Positions 1 through 9,231 of a DNA stretch of 54,232 nt are shown here, piece by piece; the first letter of the stretch is position 1; each line of letters begins with the position of its first letter. This DNA comes from an uncultured Flavobacteriales bacterium (lineage in GTDB: Bacteria; Bacteroidota; Bacteroidia; Flavobacteriales_E; Vicingaceae): assembly GCA_913048175.1 (NCBI GenBank), contig CAJWVX010000004.1:1-54232 (forward strand). The letters run 5' to 3'. The notes below the pieces were generated by a model. The model was not told the DNA's origin and ran no database searches. It saw only the letters and a list, made by a program, of their open reading frames with translations. The position numbers and the translations under genes were made by a program.

Positions 1-44
1 GAAGAGGTTAAACATTAGACAAATAAGAATTCAATAATAACACG

Positions 45-82
45 AATAAGCCCGAAATTTTAATAATTTCGGGCTTATTTTT
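45..82 (+). terminator. Intrinsic terminator of a gene upstream of the window
   Basis: A perfect 15-bp stem (45-59 with 65-79), a 5-nt loop and a T-rich tail on the + strand. The short stretch before it (1-44) probably holds the last codons of a + strand gene, but two frames end there (stops near 18 and 37), so I do not call that gene. Confidence 0.85.
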
Positions 83-114
83 GTTCAATCATTTTATTAA
101 AACAATCAAACTCA

Positions 115-1785
115 ATGAGATTAAAAGGATTTAAGCTGTTTACAATTGTTGCTGCATTAATACTATATAACAATCTATCAGCACAAAAAGTAGATGATAT
201 TCTAAGTAGAGGTGAGGTACATGGTAATTTTGGAATGGACATGCAATACTATCAAGTTGATAGTTTAATTGGTGCAAACGAAACACCTGATGAAGATGTT
301 TTAATGAATGCTTTTGCCAATTTCACTTATACTAACGGAAACTTTACTGCTGGTTTTAGATATGAAAGTTATATGAATGCCTTACAGGGTTTTCCATCAC
401 AATACAAAGGTAATGGTGTCGGTTATCGTTTTGCATCATATACTAATGATGATTTGACTGTAACCGTTGGTAATTATTATGAACAATTTGGGAATGGGCT
501 AATATTTAGAACCTATGAAGCAAGAGGTTTAGGGTACGATAATGTAATGGATGGAGTTAGAATTAACTATAAATTAAGAGAAGGACTCTATGTTAAAGGG
601 ATTATTGGAACTCAGCGCTTGTACTTTGAACAAGGAGAAGGAGTGCTAAGAGGTGTTGATGGAGAGTTAATGGTGAATGATTTTATTGGAGGTAAAATTA
701 AAAAGAGTAAAACTAAGTTAACTTTAGGTGGTAGTTTCTTAAGTAAATACCAAGCAGATCAAAGTTCACAATACAACTTGCCAGAGAATGTTGGTGCATA
801 CTCAGGAAGATTCTTATTAAGAAGAGGGAAAGTCAGTTTTAATGGAGAGTATGCTGAAAAGATTAATGATCCATCTGCAGACAATAACTTTATCTATAAA
901 AAAGGACAAGCCTTTTTTGCTCAAACAACCTACTCTACTAAAGGTTTCGGACTAACTCTTTCTGCTAAGGGCAATGATAATATGAGTTTTAGATCTGATA
1001 GAGGTGCTGCTCTTCAAGATCTTCAAATAAATTATTTACCTGCATTAACGAGACAACATACTTATAATTTATTGGCAACTCTTTACCCTTATGCAACTCA
1101 ACCAAATGGAGAGTGGGCATTTCAAGGAGAATTGGTTTATAAACTAAAAAAGAAATCTTTATTAGGTGGCAAATATGGAACAGGAATATTATTGAATTAT
1201 TCTACTATTCACAACATAGATTCTACAGCATTATCTTCATCCGATACTACACAAATGGGATATACTACCAATATATTTTCTGTTGGTGATGAAAGATATT
1301 ATGATGAAGTTAATGTAGAAATAACAAAGAAATTCAGCAAAAAATTTAAAGCAATATTTACTTATTCTAATTTGATGTTTAACCAAGCGGTGGTTCAAGG
1401 AAAAGCGCCATCAAAATATCCAAATGTATATGCTAATATTGGGGTTATTGACATAACCTATAAGTTAAATAAAAAGAATGCCATTAGAGCTGAAATACAA
1501 GGCTTAATTACTGAACAAGATCAACAAGATTGGGCAACTGTATTAATAGAATATTCTTATTCTCCACATTGGTTTGTTGCAATTATGGATCAATACAATT
1601 ATGGAAATGAAATTGACGCAGATAAAATTCATTATTATTTTGCTTCAGCGGGCTATGTAAAAGGAGCTAATCGTTTTCAGTTAGGGTATGGTAGACAACG
1701 TGCCGGAATATTTTGTGTTGGAGGGGTTTGTAGAACAGTACCAGCAGCAAATGGATTAACTCTAAGTATTACAAGTAGCTTTTAA
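115..1785 (+). CDS. DUF6029 family outer-membrane beta-barrel protein
   Basis: A 556-residue protein with a Sec signal peptide (about residues 1-23, ending NNLSAQ), followed by many alternating amphipathic strands rich in Tyr, Gly and Asn and ending in Phe, as outer-membrane barrels do. The overall look (early motif GEVHGNFGMDMQYY, then NYYEQFGNGL) fits the Bacteroidota family DUF6029, whose function is not known. It starts about 30 nt after the upstream terminator, so it probably opens a new transcription unit. The Omp28-like lipoprotein gene follows after 28 nt on the same strand, which suggests co-transcription. Assignment to the family is from memory of its pattern; location in the outer membrane is inferred. 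Confidence 0.8.
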   Translation: MRLKGFKLFTIVAALILYNNLSAQKVDDILSRGEVHGNFGMDMQYYQVDSLIGANETPDEDVLMNAFANFTYTNGNFTAGFRYESYMNALQGFPSQYKGNGVGYRFASYTNDDLTVTVGNYYEQFGNGLIFRTYEARGLGYDNVMDGVRINYKLREGLYVKGIIGTQRLYFEQGEGVLRGVDGELMVNDFIGGKIKKSKTKLTLGGSFLSKYQADQSSQYNLPENVGAYSGRFLLRRGKVSFNGEYAEKINDPSADNNFIYKKGQAFFAQTTYSTKGFGLTLSAKGNDNMSFRSDRGAALQDLQINYLPALTRQHTYNLLATLYPYATQPNGEWAFQGELVYKLKKKSLLGGKYGTGILLNYSTIHNIDSTALSSSDTTQMGYTTNIFSVGDERYYDEVNVEITKKFSKKFKAIFTYSNLMFNQAVVQGKAPSKYPNVYANIGVIDITYKLNKKNAIRAEIQGLITEQDQQDWATVLIEYSYSPHWFVAIMDQYNYGNEIDADKIHYYFASAGYVKGANRFQLGYGRQRAGIFCVGGVCRTVPAANGLTLSITSSF

Positions 1786-1813
1786 AAGCTTATTGACTAA
1801 TAAATCATACATT

Positions 1814-2677
1814 ATGAAAAAAATTATATTCAACACATTCTTACTAATTACAATTGTTACATTTAATAGTTGTGATAAAGTTGATCAACCATTTAAAACT
1901 ATAGAAGTTGAACCTGGTGGAAGAAAAATTTTAATAGAAGAATTTACCGGACACACCTGTACAGCTTGCCCTGCAGCAGCAGTTGAACTACAAAGATTAG
2001 TTGATGTTTATGGAGATCAAATAATACCTCTAGCAATACACGCAGGTGATCCAACCTTTAATGCCCCTAGACTACTTCCTGACGGAAGCCCAGCTCAACT
2101 TATTAATGGAGTGGCTGCTTATACTACAGACTTTAGAACGTCTGATGGTAGTAATTATGCATCAACATTTGGCATAACTGGAAATGGGCTACCTAAAGGA
2201 ATCGTATCTAGACAGAATGGAGCTGCGGGAACTTCTCCTGCACAATGGGAATCGGAAATATTAGCAATAAAGGATATTCCGCAAATCGCTGATATTGAAA
2301 TTACAACTGTTTATGATTCAACTTCTAGATCTGTAACAGCAGATATTGCAATTAATTGGTTATCAAACAGTATTAGTGGAAACAACTATAAATTACAGGT
2401 TTACATTATTGAAGATCACATAATAGATTGGCAATTAAATAATGGTGTTGATGTTCTAGACTATGACCATAGACATGTTTTTAGAGGAACTGTTAATTCA
2501 ACCTGGGGAGAAACTATTAACGCAACTGCTCAAGGAACAAGTACTAACAAAACTTATTCTTATACGTTAGATTCAAGTTGGAATCAAGACAATTGTGAAG
2601 TTGTTGCATTTATATATAAAGAGTCACCTGACTACGAAATAATGCAAGCGAATATAGAGCATGTTACTACTCACTAA
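1814..2677 (+). CDS. Omp28-related lipoprotein with thioredoxin-like CxxC
   Basis: Encodes 287 residues. I chose the ATG at 1814 over an upstream TTG (1793) because it gives a clean lipoprotein signal (MKKIIFNTFL... with lipobox TFNSC, Cys20). After a short linker comes the Omp28-type start RKILIEEFTGHTCTACP, with a CTACP motif (Cys49, Cys52) at the place of a thioredoxin active site. Omp28-family proteins are Bacteroidota surface lipoproteins of unclear function; the CxxC hints at thiol chemistry, though this is not proven. The C-terminal half is beta-rich. It lies 28 nt after the DUF6029 gene and is followed by an intrinsic terminator, so the two genes probably form an operon. Confidence 0.85.
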   Translation: MKKIIFNTFLLITIVTFNSCDKVDQPFKTIEVEPGGRKILIEEFTGHTCTACPAAAVELQRLVDVYGDQIIPLAIHAGDPTFNAPRLLPDGSPAQLINGVAAYTTDFRTSDGSNYASTFGITGNGLPKGIVSRQNGAAGTSPAQWESEILAIKDIPQIADIEITTVYDSTSRSVTADIAINWLSNSISGNNYKLQVYIIEDHIIDWQLNNGVDVLDYDHRHVFRGTVNSTWGETINATAQGTSTNKTYSYTLDSSWNQDNCEVVAFIYKESPDYEIMQANIEHVTTH

Positions 2678-2696
2678 GTACAAATAAAAATTCATT

Positions 2697-2732
2697 AAAG
2701 CTCTTATAAATAATTTATCAGAGCTTTTTTAT
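2697..2732 (+). terminator. Intrinsic terminator after the Omp28-like gene
   Basis: An 8-bp stem (2697-2704 with 2720-2727) is extended inwards, after one mismatch, by ATAAAT/ATTTAT, and is followed by a T run. It separates the DUF6029-Omp28 unit from the next gene, which starts only about 13 nt later. Confidence 0.8.
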
Positions 2733-2744
2733 TACTTTTGAAAT

Positions 2745-3389
2745 GTGAGAATATTTGTAATTATATTTTTAATTCTAGTTGGAACAAATGCTTCTGCCCA
2801 GGTATTTAATACTGGTTTAATTGCAGGTCTAAGTGGATCACAAATTGAAGGTGATGGCTATGGAGGTTACAGAAAAATAGGTTTGATTGGAGGAGGTTTT
2901 GTTGGGTTTAATATTTCAGAAAAAGTAGCTACACAATTCGAAATCTATTTTATCAATAAAGGAAGTTTTGATGCAGCCCATCCAGATAAGGGTGATTATG
3001 ATAAGTTTAGTGTAAATCTTAATTACATTGAGGTTCCATTAATCATCAATTACAAAATATCAAGAAAAAAAATAAAAATTGAAGCAGGTTTATATTTGGC
3101 AAAATTAGTGGGAACTCCCAAATTAGAAAACGAATTTGGATCTATTTTTGTAACCCAATTTCCTTTTAAAAGTTTTGATTTTGGAGGGTTAATTGGAGCT
3201 TCTTATAAAATTAACAAGCATTTTAGTTGTAACCTAAGATCTAAAAACTCTATTATCCCTATTCGAGATTTTCAAAATTTCGATCAAAACGTTGGCCTAC
3301 TAAACAAACTATTTAATAGAGGTTGGTATAACGTTGATTTAAATTTTACAGTCAGGTTTCACTTCATAAACAAAAAAAATGTCGGATAG
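2745..3389 (+). CDS. Small outer-membrane beta-barrel protein (porin/PorT-like family)
   Basis: Encodes 214 residues with a signal peptide (about 1-18, ending NASA before Gln19) and an eight-stranded-barrel look: GLIAGLSGSQIEGDGYGG, GLIGGGFVGFNIS, then the YIEVPLIINYKI strand typical of the 'outer membrane protein beta-barrel' (PF13568-like) family. No ATG fits the frame; a GTG at 2745 is the likely start. The stop overlaps the first 11 nt of ubiX, so the two are translationally linked although their jobs appear unrelated. No specific substrate can be inferred. Confidence 0.75.
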   Translation: MRIFVIIFLILVGTNASAQVFNTGLIAGLSGSQIEGDGYGGYRKIGLIGGGFVGFNISEKVATQFEIYFINKGSFDAAHPDKGDYDKFSVNLNYIEVPLIINYKISRKKIKIEAGLYLAKLVGTPKLENEFGSIFVTQFPFKSFDFGGLIGASYKINKHFSCNLRSKNSIIPIRDFQNFDQNVGLLNKLFNRGWYNVDLNFTVRFHFINKKNVG

Positions 3390-3942
3390 AAAAAGAAAAA
3401 TAGTAATCGCTATTACTGGAGCTTCAGGAAGTATTTATGCCAAACTATTGTTAGATACATTAGCTTCTATTGAGAATATTGAAGTTGGAGTCCTTTTATC
3501 CGATAATGCTAAAACTGTTTGGAAAACAGAATTAGAAAACGAATATTTCAAAAATTATCAGTTTACATTTTACGACAAAACTGATTTTAATGCTCCATTT
3601 GCTTCAGGTTCTGCAAAATACGATACTATGGTAGTAATACCTTGTTCTATGGGGACATTAGGTCGAATAGCAAATGGAACATCTAACGATCTTTTAACGC
3701 GAGCAGCTGATGTTATATTAAAGGAGAGACGAAAGTTAATTTTAGTTGCTAGAGAAACTCCTTACAGCTTAATTCATCTCAACAATATGAAAACTGTAAC
3801 AGAGGCCGGAGGAATAATTTGCCCAGCAACACCTTCTTTTTACAGCCTACCAAAAACGATTGAGGAAGTTGCAAAAACTGTAGTTGATCGTGTTTTAGAT
3901 TTAATGAATCTTGAAAATGAGAGTTACCGTTGGGGATATTAG
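3379..3942 (+). CDS. ubiX: UbiX family flavin prenyltransferase
   Basis: A 187-residue cytosolic flavoprotein of normal family length. It shows the FMN-binding start IAITGASGSIYAKLL (residues about 10-24), the central CSMGTLGRIANG loop and the RETPYSLIHLNNM segment that contacts dimethylallyl phosphate in UbiX/Pad1 enzymes. UbiX makes prenylated FMN, the cofactor of UbiD-type decarboxylases. No ubiD is visible here. In Bacteroidota, which use menaquinone, the product may serve MqnP/UbiD-type or aromatic-acid decarboxylation; that is inference. It overlaps the preceding barrel gene by 11 nt and is followed by the decayed insertion sequence. Confidence 0.92.
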   Translation: MSDRKRKIVIAITGASGSIYAKLLLDTLASIENIEVGVLLSDNAKTVWKTELENEYFKNYQFTFYDKTDFNAPFASGSAKYDTMVVIPCSMGTLGRIANGTSNDLLTRAADVILKERRKLILVARETPYSLIHLNNMKTVTEAGGIICPATPSFYSLPKTIEEVAKTVVDRVLDLMNLENESYRWGY

Positions 3943-4026
3943 TTGATAATAGACAAAGAAACTTATTCCTGACCACTTCTCAATATAGAATTTCCAGATT
4001 GATTCCAGAAAAAATTTAACTTAGTT

Positions 4027-5135
4027 GAGGCTGTCTTTATGACGAACCGAAATTTAAAAATGACCTTCCAAATTTCTAGAGACGGCTACATCTCTAATTT
4101 AGATTCTAGTTATATCCATTTAAAAGATGTTGTTTATTACACTCAATCTAATTTCTGGCTTAATCTAGAAAAATAGACTAATAATATCTGTAAAGCCTAT
4201 TTTTATTAGATTTAAAGTAAATGAAAGCTTTTAAATAAAAAAATATATAAATTTCACCAGTACTTTCACTAAATAAATGAGGTCAGAAATGGGAAACAGA
4301 ATTATAAATGTTCCAATTTTACAAAACGATTTCTAGATGGAGAAAGAATAAATCCTACTAAATTGAAAGAAGAATAATTAAGAGGTAAGTTCACTTATTT
4401 ACGAAGTATAATTGATCTAAACGAACCATTCAACATAAATTTGATTGGCCTAAACTTCCTGTTAACCCTAAATTAGCTAGCGAAGTTGTTTTCTTAATGG
4501 ATAATTCAAATTGGATGAAGCTATTGTTTAAAGATCTTTAAAGGCCATATAACCAAAATATATCTACTAAAGTATTACACAAGAAATGAAACTAATTTTC
4601 TTTTTAAAAAAGAGATTGAAGAACTAGTGTTAAAAGGCTATACAACAACTAAAACTGTAAATGAGTAAAGAAAAGGATTAGCCCAATATTTTATCTAGAT
4701 ACCTATAAAGATGTGTCAATTTCATCAAGTGACTATTTTAGAAGATATAACAAAAAAACTAAAACACGAGCATAAATTGATTTAAAGAGCTAGAAGATAC
4801 ATTAAAGATAACGATAAAAATTATTTTGAAAGGGTATTAAATCATTGGTTTAAAAATGGAAAGGATTTATAAATTAACGAAGTACAAATATTGAAACAGG
4901 AAAAGTTATCAATCAAAAAATAAATCAAGAGTGCTAACAGAATACTGAAAAGATATTTATCGATTTTCTTGGTATGATGGTATCGAATTAAACATCCCAA
5001 AGACAACCAATGCAATTGATTGTCAATTTGCAGATTTAAAGCATAAAATTAGAAATCATAATTTATCTAAGGAAAGAAAAATAAAGTTTATTAATACTTT
5101 TTTGAAGCTGTATATTCAATGTATTTTACAGACTC
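4027..5135 (+). mobile_element. Decayed IS256-like insertion sequence (tentative ends)
   Basis: The stretch between ubiX and the T9SS gene has no intact gene but holds a broken transposase. A possible left end, GAGGCTGTCTTTATGAC (4027-4043), is weakly mirrored by GTATTTTACAGACTC (5121-5135), whose reverse complement starts GAGTCTGT. That match covers only 7 of the first 8 bases, and no target-site duplication was found, so the ends are tentative. The about 1.1-kb length fits a single-gene element. Bases 3943-4026 hold nothing recognisable. Confidence 0.45.
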
Positions 5136-5170
5136 ATTTTTTGACTATTAAGACTAATTTTATTCCCTAA
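4310..5170 (+). pseudogene. Remnant of an IS256-like DDE transposase
   Basis: Conserved transposase blocks appear in order but in different frames, broken by several in-frame stops. VVFLMDNSNW near 4470-4530 fits the first catalytic Asp block (Asp codon at 4500). KGYTTTKT then RKGL near 4640-4680 fits the second block (DGRRGL in intact relatives); the catalytic Asp is lost. PIKMCQFHQ starts at 4702. ETGKVINQKINQE lies near 4895. WYDGIELNIPKTTNAID starts at 4970 and runs on to RNHNLSKERKIKFINTF, the typical C-terminal signature. At least five stops and several frameshifts make it a non-functional fossil. The family name comes from recalled patterns (IS256 family, variant zinc-binding type). 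Confidence 0.75.
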
Positions 5171-5213
5171 AACAAAACAACCCTTCAAAACTATAAAAGT
5201 CTTGAAGGGTTGT
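5169..5213 (-). terminator. Intrinsic terminator of the T9SS type A gene
   Basis: A perfect 12-bp stem (5177-5188 with 5202-5213) with a 13-nt loop. Read on the minus strand it is followed by a T-rich tail, 25 nt after the stop codon of the secreted protein. Confidence 0.85.
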
Positions 5214-5237
5214 AATAATTACTTAAAAATCTATTTA

Positions 5238-7826
5238 CTATTTAGTAAGAACGATTTTTTGAGTAGAAACTTCATTGTTGTTAATTACCTTAACAAGGTA
5301 GTTCCCTGTATTTAAAGAAGATAAATCGATAGTTGTGTTAGTCGAAGTACTTACTTCATTATAAACAACAGTACCTAATATATCATATACTGTAACATTA
5401 GCACCTTTAACACCTTCAAGATTGATTAAACCAGTTGTTGGGTTAGGGTACATGCTAAAGTTAGAATTGCTAAATGTATTGATACCAACAGCAACGTTTA
5501 AATCAACGTGAGTAGCATTAACAATTTGACCTGTTGAATTATCTATAACAAGAGCAACAAATTCTGTTTCATTTTCATTATGTGTAGCAGGAATTGTTCC
5601 GTTATAACTAAATGCATTTTGAGTGTTAAAAACAATATTTGCAGGTACACTTCCTACAGAACCAGCCCATCCATCAACTAATTGACGAGCAACATGGTTA
5701 TATACCATAGTTGCAGCAGGTACAGGATCTCCAGCAGTAGTAAAGTCAAATCCATCATAATCAGTCATTGGTCCAGAACCACCACCATCATAATAGTTAG
5801 CTTGTTGAAAACCATTACCACCAGTAACACCATTTTCAACAACAATAAGTGCTGTGTTGTAATCAGCACCAGTCATATCCAATGCAAAAGTGGTAGCAAC
5901 ATCAACAGTAAATGATCGAGAACCTGCATTCCATGTTTGACCTGTAACTTCAATCTTTGCAACAGGGTTCATAGCAACGTGTGTGTTGTAAGCTGTTGTT
6001 AATGTTCCTAATCCTGGATCTACTTCAGTAGAAAATCTATCCATGATCCCTGATGGGTAACCACCAATAAATCCTCCAATAGCAGCATCATAGTCAGTTA
6101 CAACCATTGGATCTCCATTATGAACACCAATACCAATCCATGTACCATCACCTGCATGTGTATCAGCCATTGTGTTAAGACCTACAAGACCTCTAGTACA
6201 CCATCCACACCATGTTCCAGTTCCTTCCTCATAAACAACAGTTTTAGGGAAAACAGCACCAAGAACATCAATGTTTTTATTTAACATAATAGCAGCACTT
6301 CCATTCCCATTAACATTAGAAACAGTTACTTCAACATTATAAGTTCCAGTAGCTAAAGAGTTCCAAGGCACATTGTGTGTAAAGTTGTAAGTATTACCTG
6401 TAGTAACGTTACATGTAGCACTAAATACTGCTGAACTTGCTCCACCATCAATTGAATAAGTGACATCAAAAGAAGCTAAGTTAGCCGTCCCAATATTCAT
6501 TACTGTACCTTTAATATCGTTGTTTCCTAAACCAACCACATTGGCAGTTGTAATTGCTGTAAAATCAGCTCCATCTGCAGCACATCCATTACCAAAGTTA
6601 AACACTTGGTAATCTCCTGTAGCAGTTCTTGTATCAACAACGTTTCCTCCTTGAAAAAGAACAACATCATTAGATATTCCTCCAACCCATGAAAAATTAT
6701 AACAATCTGCATTGTTTAAACATACAGTAGTAATGTCATTTATTAAGTTCCATTGGTAAGCTCCATGTTGAGCAATAGTATCACCAGAAACAGTATTAGT
6801 TACGTACCAAGCTTGACCACCTTGACTATCAGTTGAAACATCAACAGTCATAAAATCATCACCATTAGCAATATTCTCAATACTCCATGTATCGTTAGCT
6901 GCATTTGCATCAGAAGCAATTGTAACTGAACAATCGAAATTATAATACCCTAAAACAGATAAATCAGCTGTTTGAGTAAATGTATAATCAATAGAAGATG
7001 CAGCAGGAATAGAAGCAGAAACCGTTTCAGTTACCATGGCTCCACCATTAATAGAATAAGAAACATCAAATCCAGTTAAAGCACCACCACCAAAGTTAAA
7101 TACAGTTACAGTAACATTTTCTGTAGCAGTTTTAGCACAAGAAGCATTGTTAGGAGCTACAAATGCAGTAATACCACCATCAATAACAGTACTTTCGTAA
7201 ACATCGATATCATCTAGACCTAATCTAAACATATCAGTACAATCGTGATGACGAAATGCAATGTAAACTATACCACCAGTATGAGCAGCTAAAGATACTG
7301 ATCTTTTTTGCCATCCATCAGCAATTACAGTCTCTTGTGCTTGGATTACAGTTCCATTTGCACCTGTAAAATCTGCAACCGTACTTCCTGAAGTAGAAAG
7401 GTAAACAGTGTATTTTTCTGAAGGCCATGATTGATCTTGTGCATTTCTCCAGAAATCTAAAATAGTAGATGCTCCAGCAGTAGATAAATCAATAGAAGGG
7501 GAAATTAGCCAGTTATCTGGAGTATAAGCTCCTCCATTCCATGATTCTGAAGAAGCTCCTGTAGAGGCACCATTTCCTTGTCCTACAACAGCAGTCCAGT
7601 CATTTCCATCTCCATCAGCATCATTAGTTGTCCATGCACCTATACCAGCAGCTTCAAAATCTTCAACAAAAATACTTGCCTTAAAGCTAATGTTTTGTTC
7701 AGTCACCTGAGAAGGTGCTGTTGAAATTCCTTTAACAGCATTCTGCTTACTAGCATAATGTTGTCCGTAACTTACAGAACCGGAAAGCAGCCCTGCAAGA
7801 ATAAATAGTTTAGTTTTTAATTTCAT
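5238..7826 (-). CDS. T9SS type A secreted protein with choice-of-anchor J and Omp28-like CxxC domain
   Basis: An 862-residue exported protein. I chose the ATG at 7826 (MKLKTKLFILAGLL, signal peptide to about residue 22) over one at 7883, which would put 19 extra residues before the signal. Order: a MAM/choice-of-anchor J-like domain (about 45-210, with DFEAAGIGAWTT and DNWLISPSIDL), two CARDB-like beta domains, an Omp28-like thioredoxin domain starting EGTGTWCGWC (Cys about 538 and 541), and a C-terminal T9SS type A sorting domain (YPNPTTGLINLEG to the end). The protein should pass the outer membrane by the Por system and lose or anchor its tail at the surface. The combination of a secreted CxxC domain with adhesive-type domains is notable; its role is unknown. 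A promoter and a terminator frame it as a single-gene unit. Confidence 0.85.
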   Translation of the reverse strand: MKLKTKLFILAGLLSGSVSYGQHYASKQNAVKGISTAPSQVTEQNISFKASIFVEDFEAAGIGAWTTNDADGDGNDWTAVVGQGNGASTGASSESWNGGAYTPDNWLISPSIDLSTAGASTILDFWRNAQDQSWPSEKYTVYLSTSGSTVADFTGANGTVIQAQETVIADGWQKRSVSLAAHTGGIVYIAFRHHDCTDMFRLGLDDIDVYESTVIDGGITAFVAPNNASCAKTATENVTVTVFNFGGGALTGFDVSYSINGGAMVTETVSASIPAASSIDYTFTQTADLSVLGYYNFDCSVTIASDANAANDTWSIENIANGDDFMTVDVSTDSQGGQAWYVTNTVSGDTIAQHGAYQWNLINDITTVCLNNADCYNFSWVGGISNDVVLFQGGNVVDTRTATGDYQVFNFGNGCAADGADFTAITTANVVGLGNNDIKGTVMNIGTANLASFDVTYSIDGGASSAVFSATCNVTTGNTYNFTHNVPWNSLATGTYNVEVTVSNVNGNGSAAIMLNKNIDVLGAVFPKTVVYEEGTGTWCGWCTRGLVGLNTMADTHAGDGTWIGIGVHNGDPMVVTDYDAAIGGFIGGYPSGIMDRFSTEVDPGLGTLTTAYNTHVAMNPVAKIEVTGQTWNAGSRSFTVDVATTFALDMTGADYNTALIVVENGVTGGNGFQQANYYDGGGSGPMTDYDGFDFTTAGDPVPAATMVYNHVARQLVDGWAGSVGSVPANIVFNTQNAFSYNGTIPATHNENETEFVALVIDNSTGQIVNATHVDLNVAVGINTFSNSNFSMYPNPTTGLINLEGVKGANVTVYDILGTVVYNEVSTSTNTTIDLSSLNTGNYLVKVINNNEVSTQKIVLTK

Positions 7827-7907
7827 AATTATAAGTTTATTTACTGGCCCGAAAAAAGGATTACACAACAGACAATGAGCCATTTCTTATCAATTGCTCT
7901 GCGAATA

Positions 7908-7938
7908 TAAACATAACCTTAAGTTTTTGAAAGACAAA
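7908..7938 (-). promoter_or_regulatory. Bacteroidota-type promoter for the T9SS type A gene
   Basis: On the minus strand TTTG (7938-7935), a 19-nt spacer and TATGTTTA (7915-7908) fit the TTTG-N19-TAnnTTTG consensus with one mismatch. The transcript would start near 7900, leaving a leader of about 75 nt before the ATG at 7826. The rest of the gene-free stretch, 7939-8290, shows no recognisable feature. Confidence 0.5.
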
Positions 7939-8290
7939 ACCTATAAAAAAAACGATTAAAATTGTATTGTTTTCTTTGTATAGAAACATCTTTTCTTGTT
8001 AAAATTGAGTGATAATTATTTCATTCATAATTTATATGATCAGTCAAAACTATAAAAACTAAGGAATGATAGGCCTTTATTGCATTTATATCATCGGTTG
8101 TAATAGTTAGAAGTTTCATTTGATTATAAAGTTTTATTAAATAATTATTGGAATGCTAGTACTGGAAGATTCAATTTAGAATTTAAAAATATTTTATACA
8201 TTAAAACAATTTCTGAGTCAATTATAAACCTAAGAATAAACACTCATCCCAAAACACCTACTTTATTTCAATAGATTTTCAGTATAATAA

Positions 8291-9220
8291 TTATTTTGTA
8301 CTGATAAAATTAATATTCCTTTTTAACCCTTTAAATTTGGTCCGTTTTACTGGAGACTTTTTAAATACTTCTTGAAATATATCTTCTGTTAGTTCTTCCC
8401 ACTCCCCTTTAGAATAATTGATAAGCTTATCATTTGGCATAAACTTTGGTTCATTATGAGCTAATGAAAAACGGTTCCAAGGACAAACATCTTGGCAAAT
8501 ATCACAACCAAAAGTCCAATCATTAAATTTACCTTTTACTTCATTCGGAAGAATTTCATCCTTTAACTCTATTGTAAAGTAAGAGATACATTTACTTCCA
8601 TCAACCACTTTATTGGGTAAAATAGCTTCAGTTGGACAAGCATCTAAACATGCTGTACAAGTTCCGCAATGATCCGTTACTGGGTTGTCATAATCTAATT
8701 CTAAATCTATAATTATCTCTGCTAAAAAGAAAAAAGATCCCTGCTGCTTATTAATTAGCATCCCATTTTTACCAATCCAACCTAGCCCACTTTTCTTAGC
8801 CCATGCCCTATCTAAAACAGGTGCAGAGTCAACAAAAACACGACCACTAACCTCTCCTATTTCATCATTTATAAAATGAACGATATCTTTTAACTTATCT
8901 TTTATTACAAAATGATAGTCTTCTCCATAGGCATACTTAGAAATCTTAAAGGTATCTTCTCTTTGTTTTTCTTCGGGATAATAATTGAATAAAAGAGAAA
9001 TAACGGATTTAGATCCTTCTACTAAAAGGGTAGGGTCTAATCTTTTATCAAAATTATTTTCCATGTAATGCATTTCTCCATGCATTTTTTGATTTAACCA
9101 ACTTTCTAACCTTGGAGCTTCCTCTTCTAAAAACCCAGCTTTAGAAACACCACAAAAAGAAAAACCCAAACGTTGTGCTTCGGTTTTAATTTGTTGAGTG
9201 TATTTGGTTTTAAGGTTCAT
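8291..9220 (-). CDS. queG: Epoxyqueuosine reductase QueG
   Basis: A 309-residue cytosolic enzyme that reduces epoxyqueuosine to queuosine in tRNA wobble position 34, using cobalamin and two [4Fe-4S] clusters. The sequence shows the central [15 protein letters not shown] block, the first cluster motif [13 protein letters not shown] and the second, [11 protein letters not shown], in the usual order and spacing, with a family-normal length. It lies 11 nt after the frameshifted ferritin-like gene and downstream of ruvB on the same strand, a neighbourhood common in Bacteroidota. The ATG at 9220 ([12 protein letters not shown]) gives the expected N-terminus. The enzyme needs a cobalamin supply, and no cobalamin genes lie here. 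Confidence 0.95.
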   Translation of the reverse strand: MNLKTKYTQQIKTEAQRLGFSFCGVSKAGFLEEEAPRLESWLNQKMHGEMHYMENNFDKRLDPTLLVEGSKSVISLLFNYYPEEKQREDTFKISKYAYGEDYHFVIKDKLKDIVHFINDEIGEVSGRVFVDSAPVLDRAWAKKSGLGWIGKNGMLINKQQGSFFFLAEIIIDLELDYDNPVTDHCGTCTACLDACPTEAILPNKVVDGSKCISYFTIELKDEILPNEVKGKFNDWTFGCDICQDVCPWNRFSLAHNEPKFMPNDKLINYSKGEWEELTEDIFQEVFKKSPVKRTKFKGLKRNINFISTK

Positions 9221-9231
9221 TAAAATCTTAG

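Noticed and set aside
1-44. Possible last codons of an upstream gene (stop at 16-18 or near 37)
   Set aside because: Two frames fit and only a few codons are visible; the terminator supports a gene but not which frame.
4039-4176. A 45-codon open frame starting at an ATG just inside the tentative IS left end
   Set aside because: No recognisable family and it lies in a decayed element; probably a chance frame or a scrap of the transposase N-terminus.
5682-5915. Long open frame opposite the T9SS type A gene
   Set aside because: Shadow of the secreted protein gene; Ser/Ile-rich translation without any domain pattern.
8150-8282. Open frame of about 42 codons (WNASTGRFNLEF...) in the gap before queG
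   Set aside because: No start in a good position, no family signal and AT-rich sequence easily gives such frames by chance.
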